DNA from: Achromobacter insuavis
GTDB lineage: Bacteria; Pseudomonadota; Gammaproteobacteria; Burkholderiales; Burkholderiaceae_B
Length of the DNA stretch: 64,000 nucleotides
Assembly: GCF_902859645.1 (NCBI RefSeq)
Contig: NZ_CADIJR010000034.1
Coordinates: forward strand, 1-64,000
Direction of reading: 5' to 3'
Shown here: one piece after another, positions 36,797-45,467 of the stretch
Position numbering within the stretch: position 1 is the stretch's first letter
Layout of the letters: each line of letters starts with the position of its first letter
Position numbers and translations under genes: made by a program
Notes under the pieces: generated by a model
What the model saw: only the letters and a program-made list of their open reading frames with translations
Database searches by the model: none
What the model was told of the DNA's origin: nothing

Positions 36797-37746
36797 GCGA
36801 TTTCGTCAATGGCTTCTGGGGGTATTTCATCTCGATCGTCGCGGTCGGCGGCGTGGTCTGGTGTGTGTGGCTGCTGTACACGCAGCGCCGCTGGCTCAGC
36901 ACCAAGCCGGCCAACGGCCAGGTCGAGGACACCGGCCACGTCTGGGACGGCGACCTCACGGAACTGAACAACCCGGTGCCCGGCTGGTGGACCTGGATGT
37001 ACCTGCTGGCCTGCGCCTTCGCGCTGGGCTACCTGTTCTTCATGCCCGGCCTGGGTGAGTACAAGGGCCAGCTGGGCTACAGCAGCGCCGACGAAGTGGC
37101 GCAGCAGCAGGCCAAGATGGCCGCGGCGGTGCGTCCCATCTACGCGCGCTTCGAAACCATGACGGTGCCGCAGATCGCCGCGGACCCGGGCGCCCGTGAA
37201 ATCGGCCAGCGCCTGTTCCTGAACACCTGCGCGCAGTGCCATGGCTCCGACGCCAAGGGCGGCCCCAGCTTTCCCAACCTGACCGACAGCGACTGGCTGC
37301 ACGGCGGCTCGCCCGAGGCCATCATGCAGACCATCACCAACGGCCGCATCGGCATGATGCCGCCCTGGAAATCGGCCATCGACCCCAAGACCGCCGGCGA
37401 CATCGCGCAGTACGTGCGTTCGCTGTCGGGCCTGACGGCCGACCCGGTGCGGGTGTTCCGCGGCCAGCGCGAGTTCGCCAACTTCTGCGTCGCCTGTCAC
37501 GGCGTCGACGGCAAGGGCAACCAGGCGCTGGGCGCGCCCAACCTGACGGACGACGTCTGGCTCTACGGCAGCTCGGAGGCCACCATCGTCAAGACGATCC
37601 TGGACGGCCGCGACAACCGCATGCCGGCGCACGGCGACATCCTCAGCCCGGAACAGATCAAGATCCTGACCGCCTGGGTCTGGGGCCTGTCCAACAAGCC
37701 GGACGCGCAGGCGCAACCGGCCACGGCCGCCGCCTCGGCCAAGTAG
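36793..37746 (+). CDS. ccoP: cbb3-type cytochrome c oxidase subunit III (di-haem cytochrome c)
   Basis: A 317-residue CcoP with N-terminal membrane helices (about 5-27 and 66-88; VPGWWTWMYLLACAFALGY is the family hallmark) and two haem c sites, CAQCH and CVACH, each followed by its domain with Met ligand loops (GRIGMMPPW, NRMPAHG). It receives electrons from soluble cytochromes and hands them to CcoO. Last gene of the oxidase operon proper. Confidence 0.97.
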   Translation: MSDFVNGFWGYFISIVAVGGVVWCVWLLYTQRRWLSTKPANGQVEDTGHVWDGDLTELNNPVPGWWTWMYLLACAFALGYLFFMPGLGEYKGQLGYSSADEVAQQQAKMAAAVRPIYARFETMTVPQIAADPGAREIGQRLFLNTCAQCHGSDAKGGPSFPNLTDSDWLHGGSPEAIMQTITNGRIGMMPPWKSAIDPKTAGDIAQYVRSLSGLTADPVRVFRGQREFANFCVACHGVDGKGNQALGAPNLTDDVWLYGSSEATIVKTILDGRDNRMPAHGDILSPEQIKILTAWVWGLSNKPDAQAQPATAAASAK

Positions 37747-37820
37747 GCCTCGCCACATAGGTGGGGGCGCGCCGCGACGGCAGCCCCCATATCACATGGA
37801 CTTACCGCACGGAGCAGCAC

Positions 37821-39311
37821 ATGGATGATGGGTCAACCGCAAGCGTCAGCAGTTCGCCTGGCGGCGACCCGCCACCCTGGCGGCCGCACACGCGGCCGCC
37901 GCGTCCTGGCCAGGAGACGCTGGAGCAGACCCTGGCCGGCGTGCGCAGCAAGATCTATCCGCGTTCGGTCAGCGGCATCTTCGCGCGCTGGCGCATCGCC
38001 TTCGTCTTCCTTACCCAGCTTATCTTCTACGGCCTGCCGTGGCTGCAATGGAACGGCCGCCAGGCGGTGCTGTTCGACCTGGGCGCGCGCAAGTTCTACC
38101 TGTTCGGCCTGGTGCTGTGGCCGCAGGACGTGGTCTACCTGGCGGTGCTGCTGGTGATCTCGGCGCTGGCGCTGTTCCTGTTCACCGCGGTGGCGGGGCG
38201 GCTGTTCTGCGGCTACGCCTGTCCGCAGACGGTCTACACCGAGATCTTCATGTGGATCGAGCGCAAGGTCGAAGGCGACCGCGTCGCCCGCATCCGGCTC
38301 GATGAATCGCCCTGGACCTGGCGCAAGGCGCGCCTGAAGGTCACCAAGCACTTCCTGTGGATCGCGCTGGCCTGGTGGACCGGCTCCACCTTCATCGGCT
38401 ACTTCGCGCCGATCCGCGAGCTGGGCCATGAACTGTTCACGCTGCAGCTGGGGCCGTGGCAATGGTTCTGGATGGTGTTCTACGGCTTCGCCACCTGGGG
38501 CAACGCCGGTTTCATGCGCGAGTCGGTGTGCAAGTACATGTGCCCGTACGCCCGCTTCCAGAGCGTGATGGTCGACCCCGACACTTTCGTCGTGACCTAC
38601 GACAAGCGCCGCGGCGATCCGCGCGGCGGCCGTTCGCGCAAGGTCGACCACAAGGCCGCGGGGCTGGGCGACTGCGTCGATTGCAGCCTGTGCGTGCAGG
38701 TGTGCCCGACCGGCATCGACATCCGCGAGGGCCTGCAATACATGTGCATCGGTTGCGGCGCCTGTATCGACGCCTGCGAACAGGTGATGGACAAGATGCA
38801 GTATCCGTCCGGACTGATCCGCTACACCTCCGAGCGGGCCATGCTGGACGGGCTGTCGACGCAAAGCGCGCGTTCGCACCTGCTGCGGCCGCGGGTGCTG
38901 ATCTACGGCTCGCTGATCCTGGTGCTGGCGGTGGCGTTCGTGGCCTCGCTGGCGATGCGCAATCCGCTGCGGGTGGACGTAATCCGCGATCGCGGCGCGC
39001 TGGGCCGCGAGGTGGCCGGCGGCATGATCGAGAACGTGTACCGGCTGCAGATCATCAATACGTCGGATTCGCCGCTGCGGCTGCGGCTGTCGGCCGACGG
39101 CATGCCCGGGCTGGCGGTGCGCGCCGGACAAAGCGAGTCGGACGTGGTGGAAGTGGAGGCGGCCGCCAACAAGCTGGTGCCGATGGTGATCCGCGCGCCG
39201 GCCGGCGCCGAGCCGGGCGCCCACCCGATCACGTTGCGGGCCCGCGCCCACGACCAGGAGAACCGGCCCGTCGAGACCGATGAAGCCGCAAGTTTCTATG
39301 TGCCCGATTGA
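37821..39311 (+). CDS. ccoG: cbb3 oxidase accessory 4Fe-4S protein CcoG
   Basis: A 496-residue RdxA/FixG-family membrane ferredoxin-like protein, a reductase for Cu(II) in cbb3 oxidase biogenesis. Several membrane helices include FCGYACPQTVYTEIFMWIE. Two 4Fe-4S cysteine sets (CVDCSLCVQVCP and CIGCGACIDACEQV) lie near residues 290-330, and a periplasmic Ig-like domain occupies about 390-496. The start ATG 37821 is chosen for its RBS (GGAG, 37811-37814); the frame extends a little upstream. Confidence 0.95.
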   Translation: MDDGSTASVSSSPGGDPPPWRPHTRPPRPGQETLEQTLAGVRSKIYPRSVSGIFARWRIAFVFLTQLIFYGLPWLQWNGRQAVLFDLGARKFYLFGLVLWPQDVVYLAVLLVISALALFLFTAVAGRLFCGYACPQTVYTEIFMWIERKVEGDRVARIRLDESPWTWRKARLKVTKHFLWIALAWWTGSTFIGYFAPIRELGHELFTLQLGPWQWFWMVFYGFATWGNAGFMRESVCKYMCPYARFQSVMVDPDTFVVTYDKRRGDPRGGRSRKVDHKAAGLGDCVDCSLCVQVCPTGIDIREGLQYMCIGCGACIDACEQVMDKMQYPSGLIRYTSERAMLDGLSTQSARSHLLRPRVLIYGSLILVLAVAFVASLAMRNPLRVDVIRDRGALGREVAGGMIENVYRLQIINTSDSPLRLRLSADGMPGLAVRAGQSESDVVEVEAAANKLVPMVIRAPAGAEPGAHPITLRARAHDQENRPVETDEAASFYVPD

Positions 39312-39333
39312 TTCCGAATAAAGGATGCCAACG

Positions 39334-39570
39334 ATGAATACTGCCCATGTCGCCGCGCCGATGCCGGTCAAACCCTGGTACCGCGAATTCTGGCCCTGGT
39401 TCCTGATGGCGGGGCCGTTCCTGGCGGTGGTCGGCTGTTCGATCACGATCTACCTGGCCTATACCCAGTTCGGCAACCAGCCGATCCAGGAAGGCGTGGT
39501 CAAGCGCGGTCTGGTGATCGAGCAGGCGGACACGCTGCCGACGCCGCCGGCCGCGATCGGCGTTCGTTGA
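39334..39570 (+). CDS. FixH-like membrane protein, short form
   Basis: A 78-residue protein starting KPWYREFWPWFLMAGPF, the N-terminal signature of FixH (WYR-x-PWpW), then a membrane helix and a VVKRGLVIEQ segment like the DDYYKxGLAI region of FixH. Full FixH proteins are about 150-170 residues with a periplasmic beta domain, which is absent here. The start at 39334 is better spaced from AAAGGA than the ATG at 39325. FixH assists metal insertion in cbb3 oxidase; whether the short form does is unknown. Confidence 0.72.
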   Translation: MNTAHVAAPMPVKPWYREFWPWFLMAGPFLAVVGCSITIYLAYTQFGNQPIQEGVVKRGLVIEQADTLPTPPAAIGVR

Positions 39571-39589
39571 TGATTTCCGGAGGCGCGCC

Positions 39590-39826
39590 ATGGGGTTGAG
39601 GTCGTTGATGTGGATACTGTGGCCGTCGTTCCTGGCGGCGGCCGTGGGCAGCGCGATTGTCTTTGCCCTGATCGATCCGCTGGATGTGGCGGTGTTCGGG
39701 TATGTGCCGACGGGGCGGGTGGGGTTTTATACGGTGTCGTTCTTTCTGCTTTGGGGGATGGCGGGGGCGTCGAGTGCGTTGACGGCTTATTTGATGCCTA
39801 AGGTGGAGGAAGATCCGGATCTTTAG
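39590..39826 (+). CDS. Small membrane protein of the cco cluster
   Basis: A 78-residue protein with two hydrophobic segments (about 7-28 and 44-68), starting 19 bases after the FixH-like gene with GGAGG before the ATG. No family with a known function is recognised. Position at the end of the cbb3 assembly genes suggests an accessory role. Its codons contain more T and G-runs near the 3' end than its neighbours. Confidence 0.65.
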   Translation: MGLRSLMWILWPSFLAAAVGSAIVFALIDPLDVAVFGYVPTGRVGFYTVSFFLLWGMAGASSALTAYLMPKVEEDPDL

Positions 39827-39881
39827 GCTTGGGTTATCTGGGGGCTTTGGTTTGGTGCTGCGGGGGAGGGCTTCGTAGGTC

Positions 39882-40045
39882 GCCCCTCGCGGCGGGCGAG
39901 TCGGTGGCGGGCGCCCACGATTGCGGTCCGGAGCGTTCGCTCCGGACTGCCCCGTTGTCATCCTCGTCCTCGCCTGCGGCGACTCCTTCGGATTCCCTCG
40001 GGCGCATCGAGGTTGCCCGCCACCGACTCGCCCGCCGCGAGGGGC
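39882..40045. repeat. Nested palindromic intergenic element
   Basis: A 164-base element in the 373-base gene-free gap 39827-40199. The outer arms (39882-39912 and 40015-40045) are perfect 31-base inverted repeats. Inside are a perfect 10-bp hairpin (GTCCGGAGCG-TT-CGCTCCGGAC, 39926-39947) and a 5-bp one (CCTCG/CGAGG, 39996-40012). Transcribed RNA would fold into a long closing stem with internal hairpins. No protein, transposase or known ncRNA family is recognised. It may be a non-autonomous repeat, a structured RNA or a cruciform. Confidence 0.75.
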
Positions 40046-40118
40046 TGCGAGAGTCTTGGGGCGTCGCGTTGTCAGATCGGCGGGGGCATGGAGAGGTTTG
40101 CGGGGCCCGCCCCAGGTC

Positions 40119-40138
40119 GGCCGCGCGGGCGGCCTTTT
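40119..40138 (+). terminator. Terminator-like hairpin after the palindromic element
   Basis: GGCCGC-GCGG-GCGGCC is a perfect 6-bp stem followed by TTTT (40135-40138). It could end a transcript spanning the palindromic element or readthrough from the cco cluster. Confidence 0.5.
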
Positions 40139-40199
40139 GGGGCTTACGCGGTGTGTTGCGTCGGGGGCTGGTGGTATTTGCCCTGGGTGTGGCGCGCCT

Positions 40200-41126
40200 T
40201 TATTCCGTGTCGTGCAGCAGGTCCACGAAGTGCCTGGCGGGCGCGCTCAGCGGGCGGTCCTTGGGGATGATGCTGCCGAAGGCGGTCAGGGTGTGCTGGA
40301 GTTGGTAGGGGATGATGGCGAGCAGGCCGTGGCGGGCGTAGCGGCTGGCGACGGAGTCGGGGATGACGCCCAGCATGTCGGACTTCATGGCCAGGTTGGT
40401 GGTGGTGAGGATCGAGGCGGACTCGATCAGGCCCTTGGGCAGGGCGGTGTCGTGGGCGCGGAATTCCTGTTCCAGGACGTCGCGCATGGGGCTGCCGTGG
40501 GGTTGCAGGATCCAGGGGTAGGCCTGCAGCGCGTCGAAGCTGATGCGCTTGCGGCGGGTCAGGGGGTGGTCGACGGCGGCGATGACGGAGAGGGCCTCGT
40601 CGCCGATGGGGCGGAAGACGTAGTGGCTTTCGGACAGGGTCAGCATGCGGCCGATGACGACGTCGAGCTTGCCCTCGTTCAGGCGTTCGATCAGCAGGTC
40701 GCTGGTGCCGGTGGAGATCTCCACGGCCAGTAGCGGGTAGGTCTGCTTCAGGCGCAGCAGGGCGTCGGTGAGGTGGCCCGGCGAGGCGGCCATGATGCTG
40801 CCGATGAAAAGTTTGCCGGCGCTGCCCAGGCGCAATTCTTCCAGTTCGCGCGCCAGCGACGACACCGTGCCGCGCATGCCGCGGAAATACTCCATCACGC
40901 ATTCCCCGGCGGCGGTCAGCGCCAGGCCGCGGCCGACCCGTTCGAACAGCGGTTGGCCGATGGCCAGTTCCAGCTCGTGCAGCATCTTGCTGGCGGCGGA
41001 CTGGGTCATGTTGAGCTGCGCGGCGGCGGCGCGCAGGGTGCCGCGTTCCTCGATGGCCAGCAGCAGCACGATCTGCCGCATGCGCAGGCGCGAAAGCAGC
41101 GCGGGGACGTTCGGGACGCGTTCCAT
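40200..41126 (-). CDS. LysR-family regulator of the adjacent sugar-acid cluster
   Basis: A 308-residue LTTR with the helix-turn-helix at about 15-75 (RGTLRAAAAQLNMTQSAASKMLHELE, here split as GTLRAAAAQLNMTQSAASK then MLHELE) and an effector domain to about 300. The overall type resembles the GbpR/PcaQ branch that senses sugars or aromatic acids. It is divergent from the receptor and catabolic genes by 120 bases containing repeated GTTTC/GAAAC half-sites, and is their probable regulator. The inducer is unknown. Confidence 0.92.
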   Translation of the reverse strand: MERVPNVPALLSRLRMRQIVLLLAIEERGTLRAAAAQLNMTQSAASKMLHELELAIGQPLFERVGRGLALTAAGECVMEYFRGMRGTVSSLARELEELRLGSAGKLFIGSIMAASPGHLTDALLRLKQTYPLLAVEISTGTSDLLIERLNEGKLDVVIGRMLTLSESHYVFRPIGDEALSVIAAVDHPLTRRKRISFDALQAYPWILQPHGSPMRDVLEQEFRAHDTALPKGLIESASILTTTNLAMKSDMLGVIPDSVASRYARHGLLAIIPYQLQHTLTAFGSIIPKDRPLSAPARHFVDLLHDTE

Positions 41127-41160
41127 GATTGATCGCCTGTAGTGAACGGTTGGTGCAAAA

Positions 41161-41190
41161 GTTTCATTTTACGGAAACAGCGGTTGTTTC
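41161..41190. promoter_or_regulatory. Phased GTTTC/GAAAC half-sites in the divergent LysR promoter
   Basis: GTTTC (41161-41165), GAAAC (41174-41178) and GTTTC (41186-41190) alternate in orientation with centres about 12-13 bases apart. They lie 35-86 bases from the LysR and receptor starts. This spacing suits a LysR regulator's recognition and activation sites. Confidence 0.5.
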
Positions 41191-41246
41191 TAAGATGCAG
41201 GCATAACAAAGCCCGCTACGGGCCATAAGCCCCCAAGGAGACAACC

Positions 41247-42221
41247 ATGAAGACTCGGCTTTATGCCGCATTGGCGGCGGGCGTGCTGTGCCTGTCCGCC
41301 GCCGCATCCGCCCAGGCGCAGAGCGCCGACTGGCCGACCCGGCCGCTGCGCCTGCTGGTGGGCTCGGCCCCCGGCGGCGGCACCGACGCCATGGCGCGCG
41401 CCGTGGCCGACAAGCTCGGGCCAATGCTCAAGCAGACCGTGGTGGTGGAGAACAAGCCGGGCGCGTCCAACACGCTGGCGGCGGACCTGGCGGCCAAGTC
41501 GGGCGACGGCCACACCATGGTGATGGGCGTGTCCACCGCGCACGCGATCGCGCCGCACCTGCTCAAGCTGGGCTACGACAACGACCGCGACCTGACGCCG
41601 GTGGTGTTCGTGGGCGCGGTGCCGAACATCCTGGTGGTCAACAACCAGCTGCCGGCGCAATCGGTGCAGGAGCTGATCGCGCTGCTCAAGCGCAAGCCGG
41701 GCGAATACAACTTCGCCAGCAGCGGCTCGGGCAGCACCCAGCACATCGCCGCCGAGCTGTTCAAGGACGCCACCGGCGTGCAGATGACGCACATTCCCTA
41801 TCGCGGCAGCGGTCCGGCGATGGTCGACCTGATGGGTGGCCAGGTGCAGATCGCCTTCGAGACCGCGTCGTCCGTCATCCCGCACATCAAGAGCGGCAAG
41901 GTGCGCGCCCTGGCGGTGCTGAGCGCCAGGCGCAACCCGCAGCTGCCCGACGTGCCGACCATGGCCGAGGCCGGCGTCAGCGGCGTCGAGATGAGCGCCT
42001 GGTACGGCATCTACATGCCCGGCAACACCCCGGCGGCGGTGCAGCAGCGCGTGCATGACTCGGTCAACGCGGTGCTGGCCATGCCCGAGACCCGGACGCG
42101 CCTGCTGGCCATCGGCGCCGACATCAGCCCGATGAGCCAGGCGCAGTTCGCGCAGTTCCACCAGGCCGAGAACCAGCGCTACGCCGCCATCATCAAGAAG
42201 AACCATATTTCCGTGGAATGA
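41247..42221 (+). CDS. Tripartite tricarboxylate transporter receptor (Bug family)
   Basis: A 324-residue periplasmic solute receptor. A signal peptide (about 1-26, ending AQA) precedes DWPTRPLRLLVGSAPGGGTD, the classic Bug N-terminus, and NKPGASNTLAAD, the ligand loop. TctA/TctB membrane genes are not nearby; many Alcaligenaceae carry such orphan receptors. It heads a catabolic operon, so its ligand is probably the sugar acid degraded by the next genes. pdxA2-like follows after seven bases. Confidence 0.94.
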   Translation: MKTRLYAALAAGVLCLSAAASAQAQSADWPTRPLRLLVGSAPGGGTDAMARAVADKLGPMLKQTVVVENKPGASNTLAADLAAKSGDGHTMVMGVSTAHAIAPHLLKLGYDNDRDLTPVVFVGAVPNILVVNNQLPAQSVQELIALLKRKPGEYNFASSGSGSTQHIAAELFKDATGVQMTHIPYRGSGPAMVDLMGGQVQIAFETASSVIPHIKSGKVRALAVLSARRNPQLPDVPTMAEAGVSGVEMSAWYGIYMPGNTPAAVQQRVHDSVNAVLAMPETRTRLLAIGADISPMSQAQFAQFHQAENQRYAAIIKKNHISVE

Positions 42222-42228
42222 ACGCAGC

Positions 42229-43269
42229 ATGAGCATCGACAGCAACTCCGCCAAGCCCGTCATCGCCCTGACGCTGGGCGACCCCGCCGGCATCGGCCCC
42301 GAACTGATCGCGCGCCTGCTGGCGCGGCCCGAGGCGACGCAACTGGCCAACATCGTGCTGGTGGGCGATGAATGGCTGTGGCGCGAAGGCCAGCGGGTGG
42401 CCGGCGTGCAGGTGGCCACGCAGCCGGTGGCCGGCTTCGACGCCGTGCGGGCGCGGCCGGACACCGGCGTGCCGGCGTGGCTGGCGATGCAGACCGTGCG
42501 GCGCGAGGACGTCAACCTGGGCCAGGCGCAGGCGCCCGGCGGCGCCTCGGTGCTGCGGGTGCTGGACGCCTGCATGGACGCGGCGCTGGCCGGCCATATC
42601 GACGCCATCTGTTTCGCGCCGCTGAACAAGCACGCGATGAAGCAGGGCGGCCTGCGCCACGACGACGAGCTGCACCACTTCGCGCAGTACCTGGGCGTGA
42701 CCGGCTACTTCTGCGAGTTCAACACGCTCGGCGAGCTGTGGACCTCGCGCGTGTCCTCGCACATTCCGCTCAAGGACGCCGCCGCCGCGCTCAGCATCGA
42801 CGGCATCAAGGCCGCCACGCGGCTGATCTACCAATCCCTGCAGGCCAATGGCGTGGCCGCGCCGCGGGTGGCCGTGGCGGCCTTCAATCCGCATGGCGGC
42901 GACGGCGGCACCTGCGGGCGCGAAGAGGTCGACATCATCGCCCCGGCCGTGCGCCAGCTGAACCAGGAAGGGCTGCCGGCGCAGGGCCCGTTCCCGGCCG
43001 ACACCATCTTCCTGAAGGCGCAGGCGGGCGAGTTCCAGGCCATCGTCACCATGTACCACGACCAGGGCCAGATCGCGATCAAGCTGCTGGGCTTCTCGCG
43101 CGGCGTGACGGTGCAGGGCGGCCTGCCGATCCCGATCACCACGCCGGCCCACGGCACCGCCTACGACATCGCCGGCCAGGGACGCGCCAACGTCGACGCC
43201 ACCTGGCAGGCCTTCCGCATCGCCTGCCGCATGGGGCTGTCGCACCGCGCCGCGCGCGCGGCGGCCTGA
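42229..43269 (+). CDS. PdxA2-like 4-phospho-hydroxy-acid dehydrogenase
   Basis: A 346-residue PdxA-family NAD-dependent dehydrogenase: [20 protein letters not shown] at the N-terminus and metal histidines in [29 protein letters not shown] and [13 protein letters not shown]. PdxA itself oxidises 4-phosphohydroxythreonine in vitamin B6 synthesis; PdxA2 paralogues in catabolic operons oxidise phosphorylated C4 acids such as D-erythronate or threonate 4-phosphate. The operon position favours PdxA2. The usual DUF1537 kinase partner is absent here. Start ATG 42229. Confidence 0.85.
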   Translation: MSIDSNSAKPVIALTLGDPAGIGPELIARLLARPEATQLANIVLVGDEWLWREGQRVAGVQVATQPVAGFDAVRARPDTGVPAWLAMQTVRREDVNLGQAQAPGGASVLRVLDACMDAALAGHIDAICFAPLNKHAMKQGGLRHDDELHHFAQYLGVTGYFCEFNTLGELWTSRVSSHIPLKDAAAALSIDGIKAATRLIYQSLQANGVAAPRVAVAAFNPHGGDGGTCGREEVDIIAPAVRQLNQEGLPAQGPFPADTIFLKAQAGEFQAIVTMYHDQGQIAIKLLGFSRGVTVQGGLPIPITTPAHGTAYDIAGQGRANVDATWQAFRIACRMGLSHRAARAAA

Positions 43270-43325
43270 GGCGGCCGCGCTTTCCCGTTCATCGCATCGT
43301 TCGACTCTTTTCGCAGGAATCCCCC

Positions 43326-44498
43326 ATGAAGATCAAATCCGTCCGCGCGCGCGTCTTTGAATGGACCGGCAAGACCGTGCCGCCACAAGGCAACTTCTGC
43401 TCCAACGCCATGGACCTGCTGTATTCGCCGCAGGAAACCATGAGCACCTTCCGCTTCCATGGCTGGACCGTGGTCGAGGTCGAGACCGACGACGGCATCG
43501 TCGGGCTGGGCAACGTGGCGCTGGCGCCACGGGTGGCCAAGGCCATCATCGACCAGTACCTGGCGCCGCTGGTGATCGGCCAGGACCCGTGGGACTACGA
43601 ATACCTGTGGCAGCGCATGTACCGCGCCACCCACGCCTGGGGCCGCAAGGGCGTGACCATGGCGGCGATCTCGGGCGTGGACCTGGCGATCTGGGACATC
43701 CTGGGCAAGTCGGTCGGCAAGCCGGTCTTCAAGCTGCTGGGCGGGCGCACCAAGGAGAAGATCCCGGTCTATTACTCCAAGCTCTACCGCACCGACCTGA
43801 AGGCCATGCAGGAAGAGGCCCAGACCTACCTGGACCAGGGCTTCACCGCCTTCAAGATGCGCTTCGGCTACGGCCCGGCGCACCTGCAGCGCGGCGTGTC
43901 GGAGAACCTGAAGTCGGTCGAGGCGGTGCGCGAGGTGATCGGCTACGACACCGACCTGATGCTCGAATGCTACATGGGCTGGAACCTGGAATACGCCAAG
44001 CGCATGCTGCCCAAGCTGGAGAAGTTCGAGCCGCGCTGGCTGGAGGAACCGGTCATCGCCGACGACATCGACGGCTATGCGGAGCTGAACCAGCTGACGT
44101 CCATCCCCATCTCGGGCGGCGAGCACGAGTTCTCACTGTACGGCTTCAAGCAGCTGCTGGACCGCAAGGCGGTGTCGGTGGTGCAGTACGACACAAACCG
44201 CGTCGGCGGCATCACCGCCGCGCACAAGATCAACGCCCTGTGCGAGGCCTACAGCGTGCCGGTGATCCCGCACGCCGGCCAGATGCATAACTACCACCTG
44301 ACCATGAGCACGCTGGCTTCGCCCATGAGCGAGTACTTCCCGATGTTCGACGTGGAAGTGGGCAACGAACTCTTCTACTACATCTTCGACGGCGAGCCGG
44401 TGGCCAGGGAAGGCTTCATCGACCTGGACGACGACAAGCCGGGCCTGGGCCTGAGCCTGAAGACCGAATACCTGAAAGACTTCAACATCATCGAGTGA
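43326..44498 (+). CDS. rhmD: L-rhamnonate dehydratase (enolase superfamily)
   Basis: A 390-residue mandelate-racemase-type dehydratase. RhmD-like segments are [52 protein letters not shown] and [14 protein letters not shown]; length fits RhmD (about 390-400). It would convert L-rhamnonate to 2-keto-3-deoxy-L-rhamnonate, or act on a related acid such as L-lyxonate or L-mannonate. The ATG at 43326 begins the conserved N-terminus [13 protein letters not shown]. The aldolase gene starts at or just after its stop. No rhamnose oxidation genes are adjacent. Confidence 0.85.
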   Translation: MKIKSVRARVFEWTGKTVPPQGNFCSNAMDLLYSPQETMSTFRFHGWTVVEVETDDGIVGLGNVALAPRVAKAIIDQYLAPLVIGQDPWDYEYLWQRMYRATHAWGRKGVTMAAISGVDLAIWDILGKSVGKPVFKLLGGRTKEKIPVYYSKLYRTDLKAMQEEAQTYLDQGFTAFKMRFGYGPAHLQRGVSENLKSVEAVREVIGYDTDLMLECYMGWNLEYAKRMLPKLEKFEPRWLEEPVIADDIDGYAELNQLTSIPISGGEHEFSLYGFKQLLDRKAVSVVQYDTNRVGGITAAHKINALCEAYSVPVIPHAGQMHNYHLTMSTLASPMSEYFPMFDVEVGNELFYYIFDGEPVAREGFIDLDDDKPGLGLSLKTEYLKDFNIIE

Positions 44499-44503
44499 GC
44501 GCC

Positions 44504-45439
44504 ATGACCACGACGACTGTGCCGGCGCCGCGCTATCGCGGCATCTTCCCGGTGGTGCCCACCATCTTCACCGAAGCGGGCGGGCTGGACCTGCCGGGCC
44601 AGAAGCGCGCCGTCGATTTCATGATCGACAGCGGCGTGGATGGCCTGTGCATCCTGGCCAATTTCTCCGAGCAGTTCTCGCTGTCGGACGACGAACGCGA
44701 GATCCTCACGCGCGCGCTGCTGGAACACGTGGCGGGCCGGGTGCCGGTGATCGTCACCACCACGCACTACGGCACCCAGGTGTGCGCGGCGCGCAGCCGC
44801 CGGGCGCAGGAGCAGGGCGCGGCCATGGTGATGATCATGCCGCCGTACCACGGCGCCACCCTCCGCGTTGCCGAGGAACAGGTGGTCGGGTTCTTCCAGC
44901 AGGTCTCGGACGCCATCGACATCCCCATCATGATCCAGGACGCGCCGGTCGCCGGCACGCCGCTGTCCGCCGCGCTGCTGGCGCGCATGGCGCGCGAGAT
45001 CGCGCAGGTGTCGTACTTCAAGATCGAGACCGCGGGCGCGGCCAGCAAGCTGCGCGACCTGATCGCGTTGGGCGGCGCCGCGGTGGAAGGGCCGTGGGAT
45101 GGCGAAGAGGCCATCACGCTGCTGCCGGACCTGGATGCCGGCGCCACCGGCTCCATGACGGGCGGCGGCTTCGCCGATGGGCTGCGCCCCATCATCGAGG
45201 CGCATCGCGCCGGCCGCCGCGACGAGGCCTATGCCCTGTACGAGCGCTGGCTGCCGCTGATCAACTACGAGAACCGCCAGGGCGGCATCCTGACCGCCAA
45301 GGCCCTCATGAAGGCCGGCGGCGTGATCGCCTGCGACGCGCCGCGCCATCCGTTCCCGGCCATGCGGCCGGAGGTGCGGCAGGGGTTGCTGGAGGTGGCG
45401 CGGCGGCTGGATCCGCTGGTGCTGCGCTGGGCGCGCTAG
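44504..45439 (+). CDS. Dihydrodipicolinate synthase-family aldolase
   Basis: A 311-residue class I aldolase of the DapA/NanA family. The Schiff-base lysine is Lys173 in SYFKIETAG; PPYHG carries the catalytic Tyr region. Paralogues outside lysine synthesis cleave 2-keto-3-deoxy sugar acids to pyruvate and an aldehyde, which fits the dehydratase directly upstream. An alternative GTG at 44495 would overlap the rhmD stop; ATG 44504 is kept as the simpler start. It ends 28 bases from convergent pldA with a GCGCCC/GGGCGC hairpin between. Confidence 0.87.
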   Translation: MTTTTVPAPRYRGIFPVVPTIFTEAGGLDLPGQKRAVDFMIDSGVDGLCILANFSEQFSLSDDEREILTRALLEHVAGRVPVIVTTTHYGTQVCAARSRRAQEQGAAMVMIMPPYHGATLRVAEEQVVGFFQQVSDAIDIPIMIQDAPVAGTPLSAALLARMAREIAQVSYFKIETAGAASKLRDLIALGGAAVEGPWDGEEAITLLPDLDAGATGSMTGGGFADGLRPIIEAHRAGRRDEAYALYERWLPLINYENRQGGILTAKALMKAGGVIACDAPRHPFPAMRPEVRQGLLEVARRLDPLVLRWAR

Positions 45440-45467
45440 GGCGCCCGGCCGGGGACGGGCGCAGGCG

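Noticed and set aside
39921-40733. A 270-codon plus-strand frame across the palindromic element and the LysR gene
   Set aside because: Mostly antisense to the LysR gene and through the inverted repeat; no family features or plausible start.
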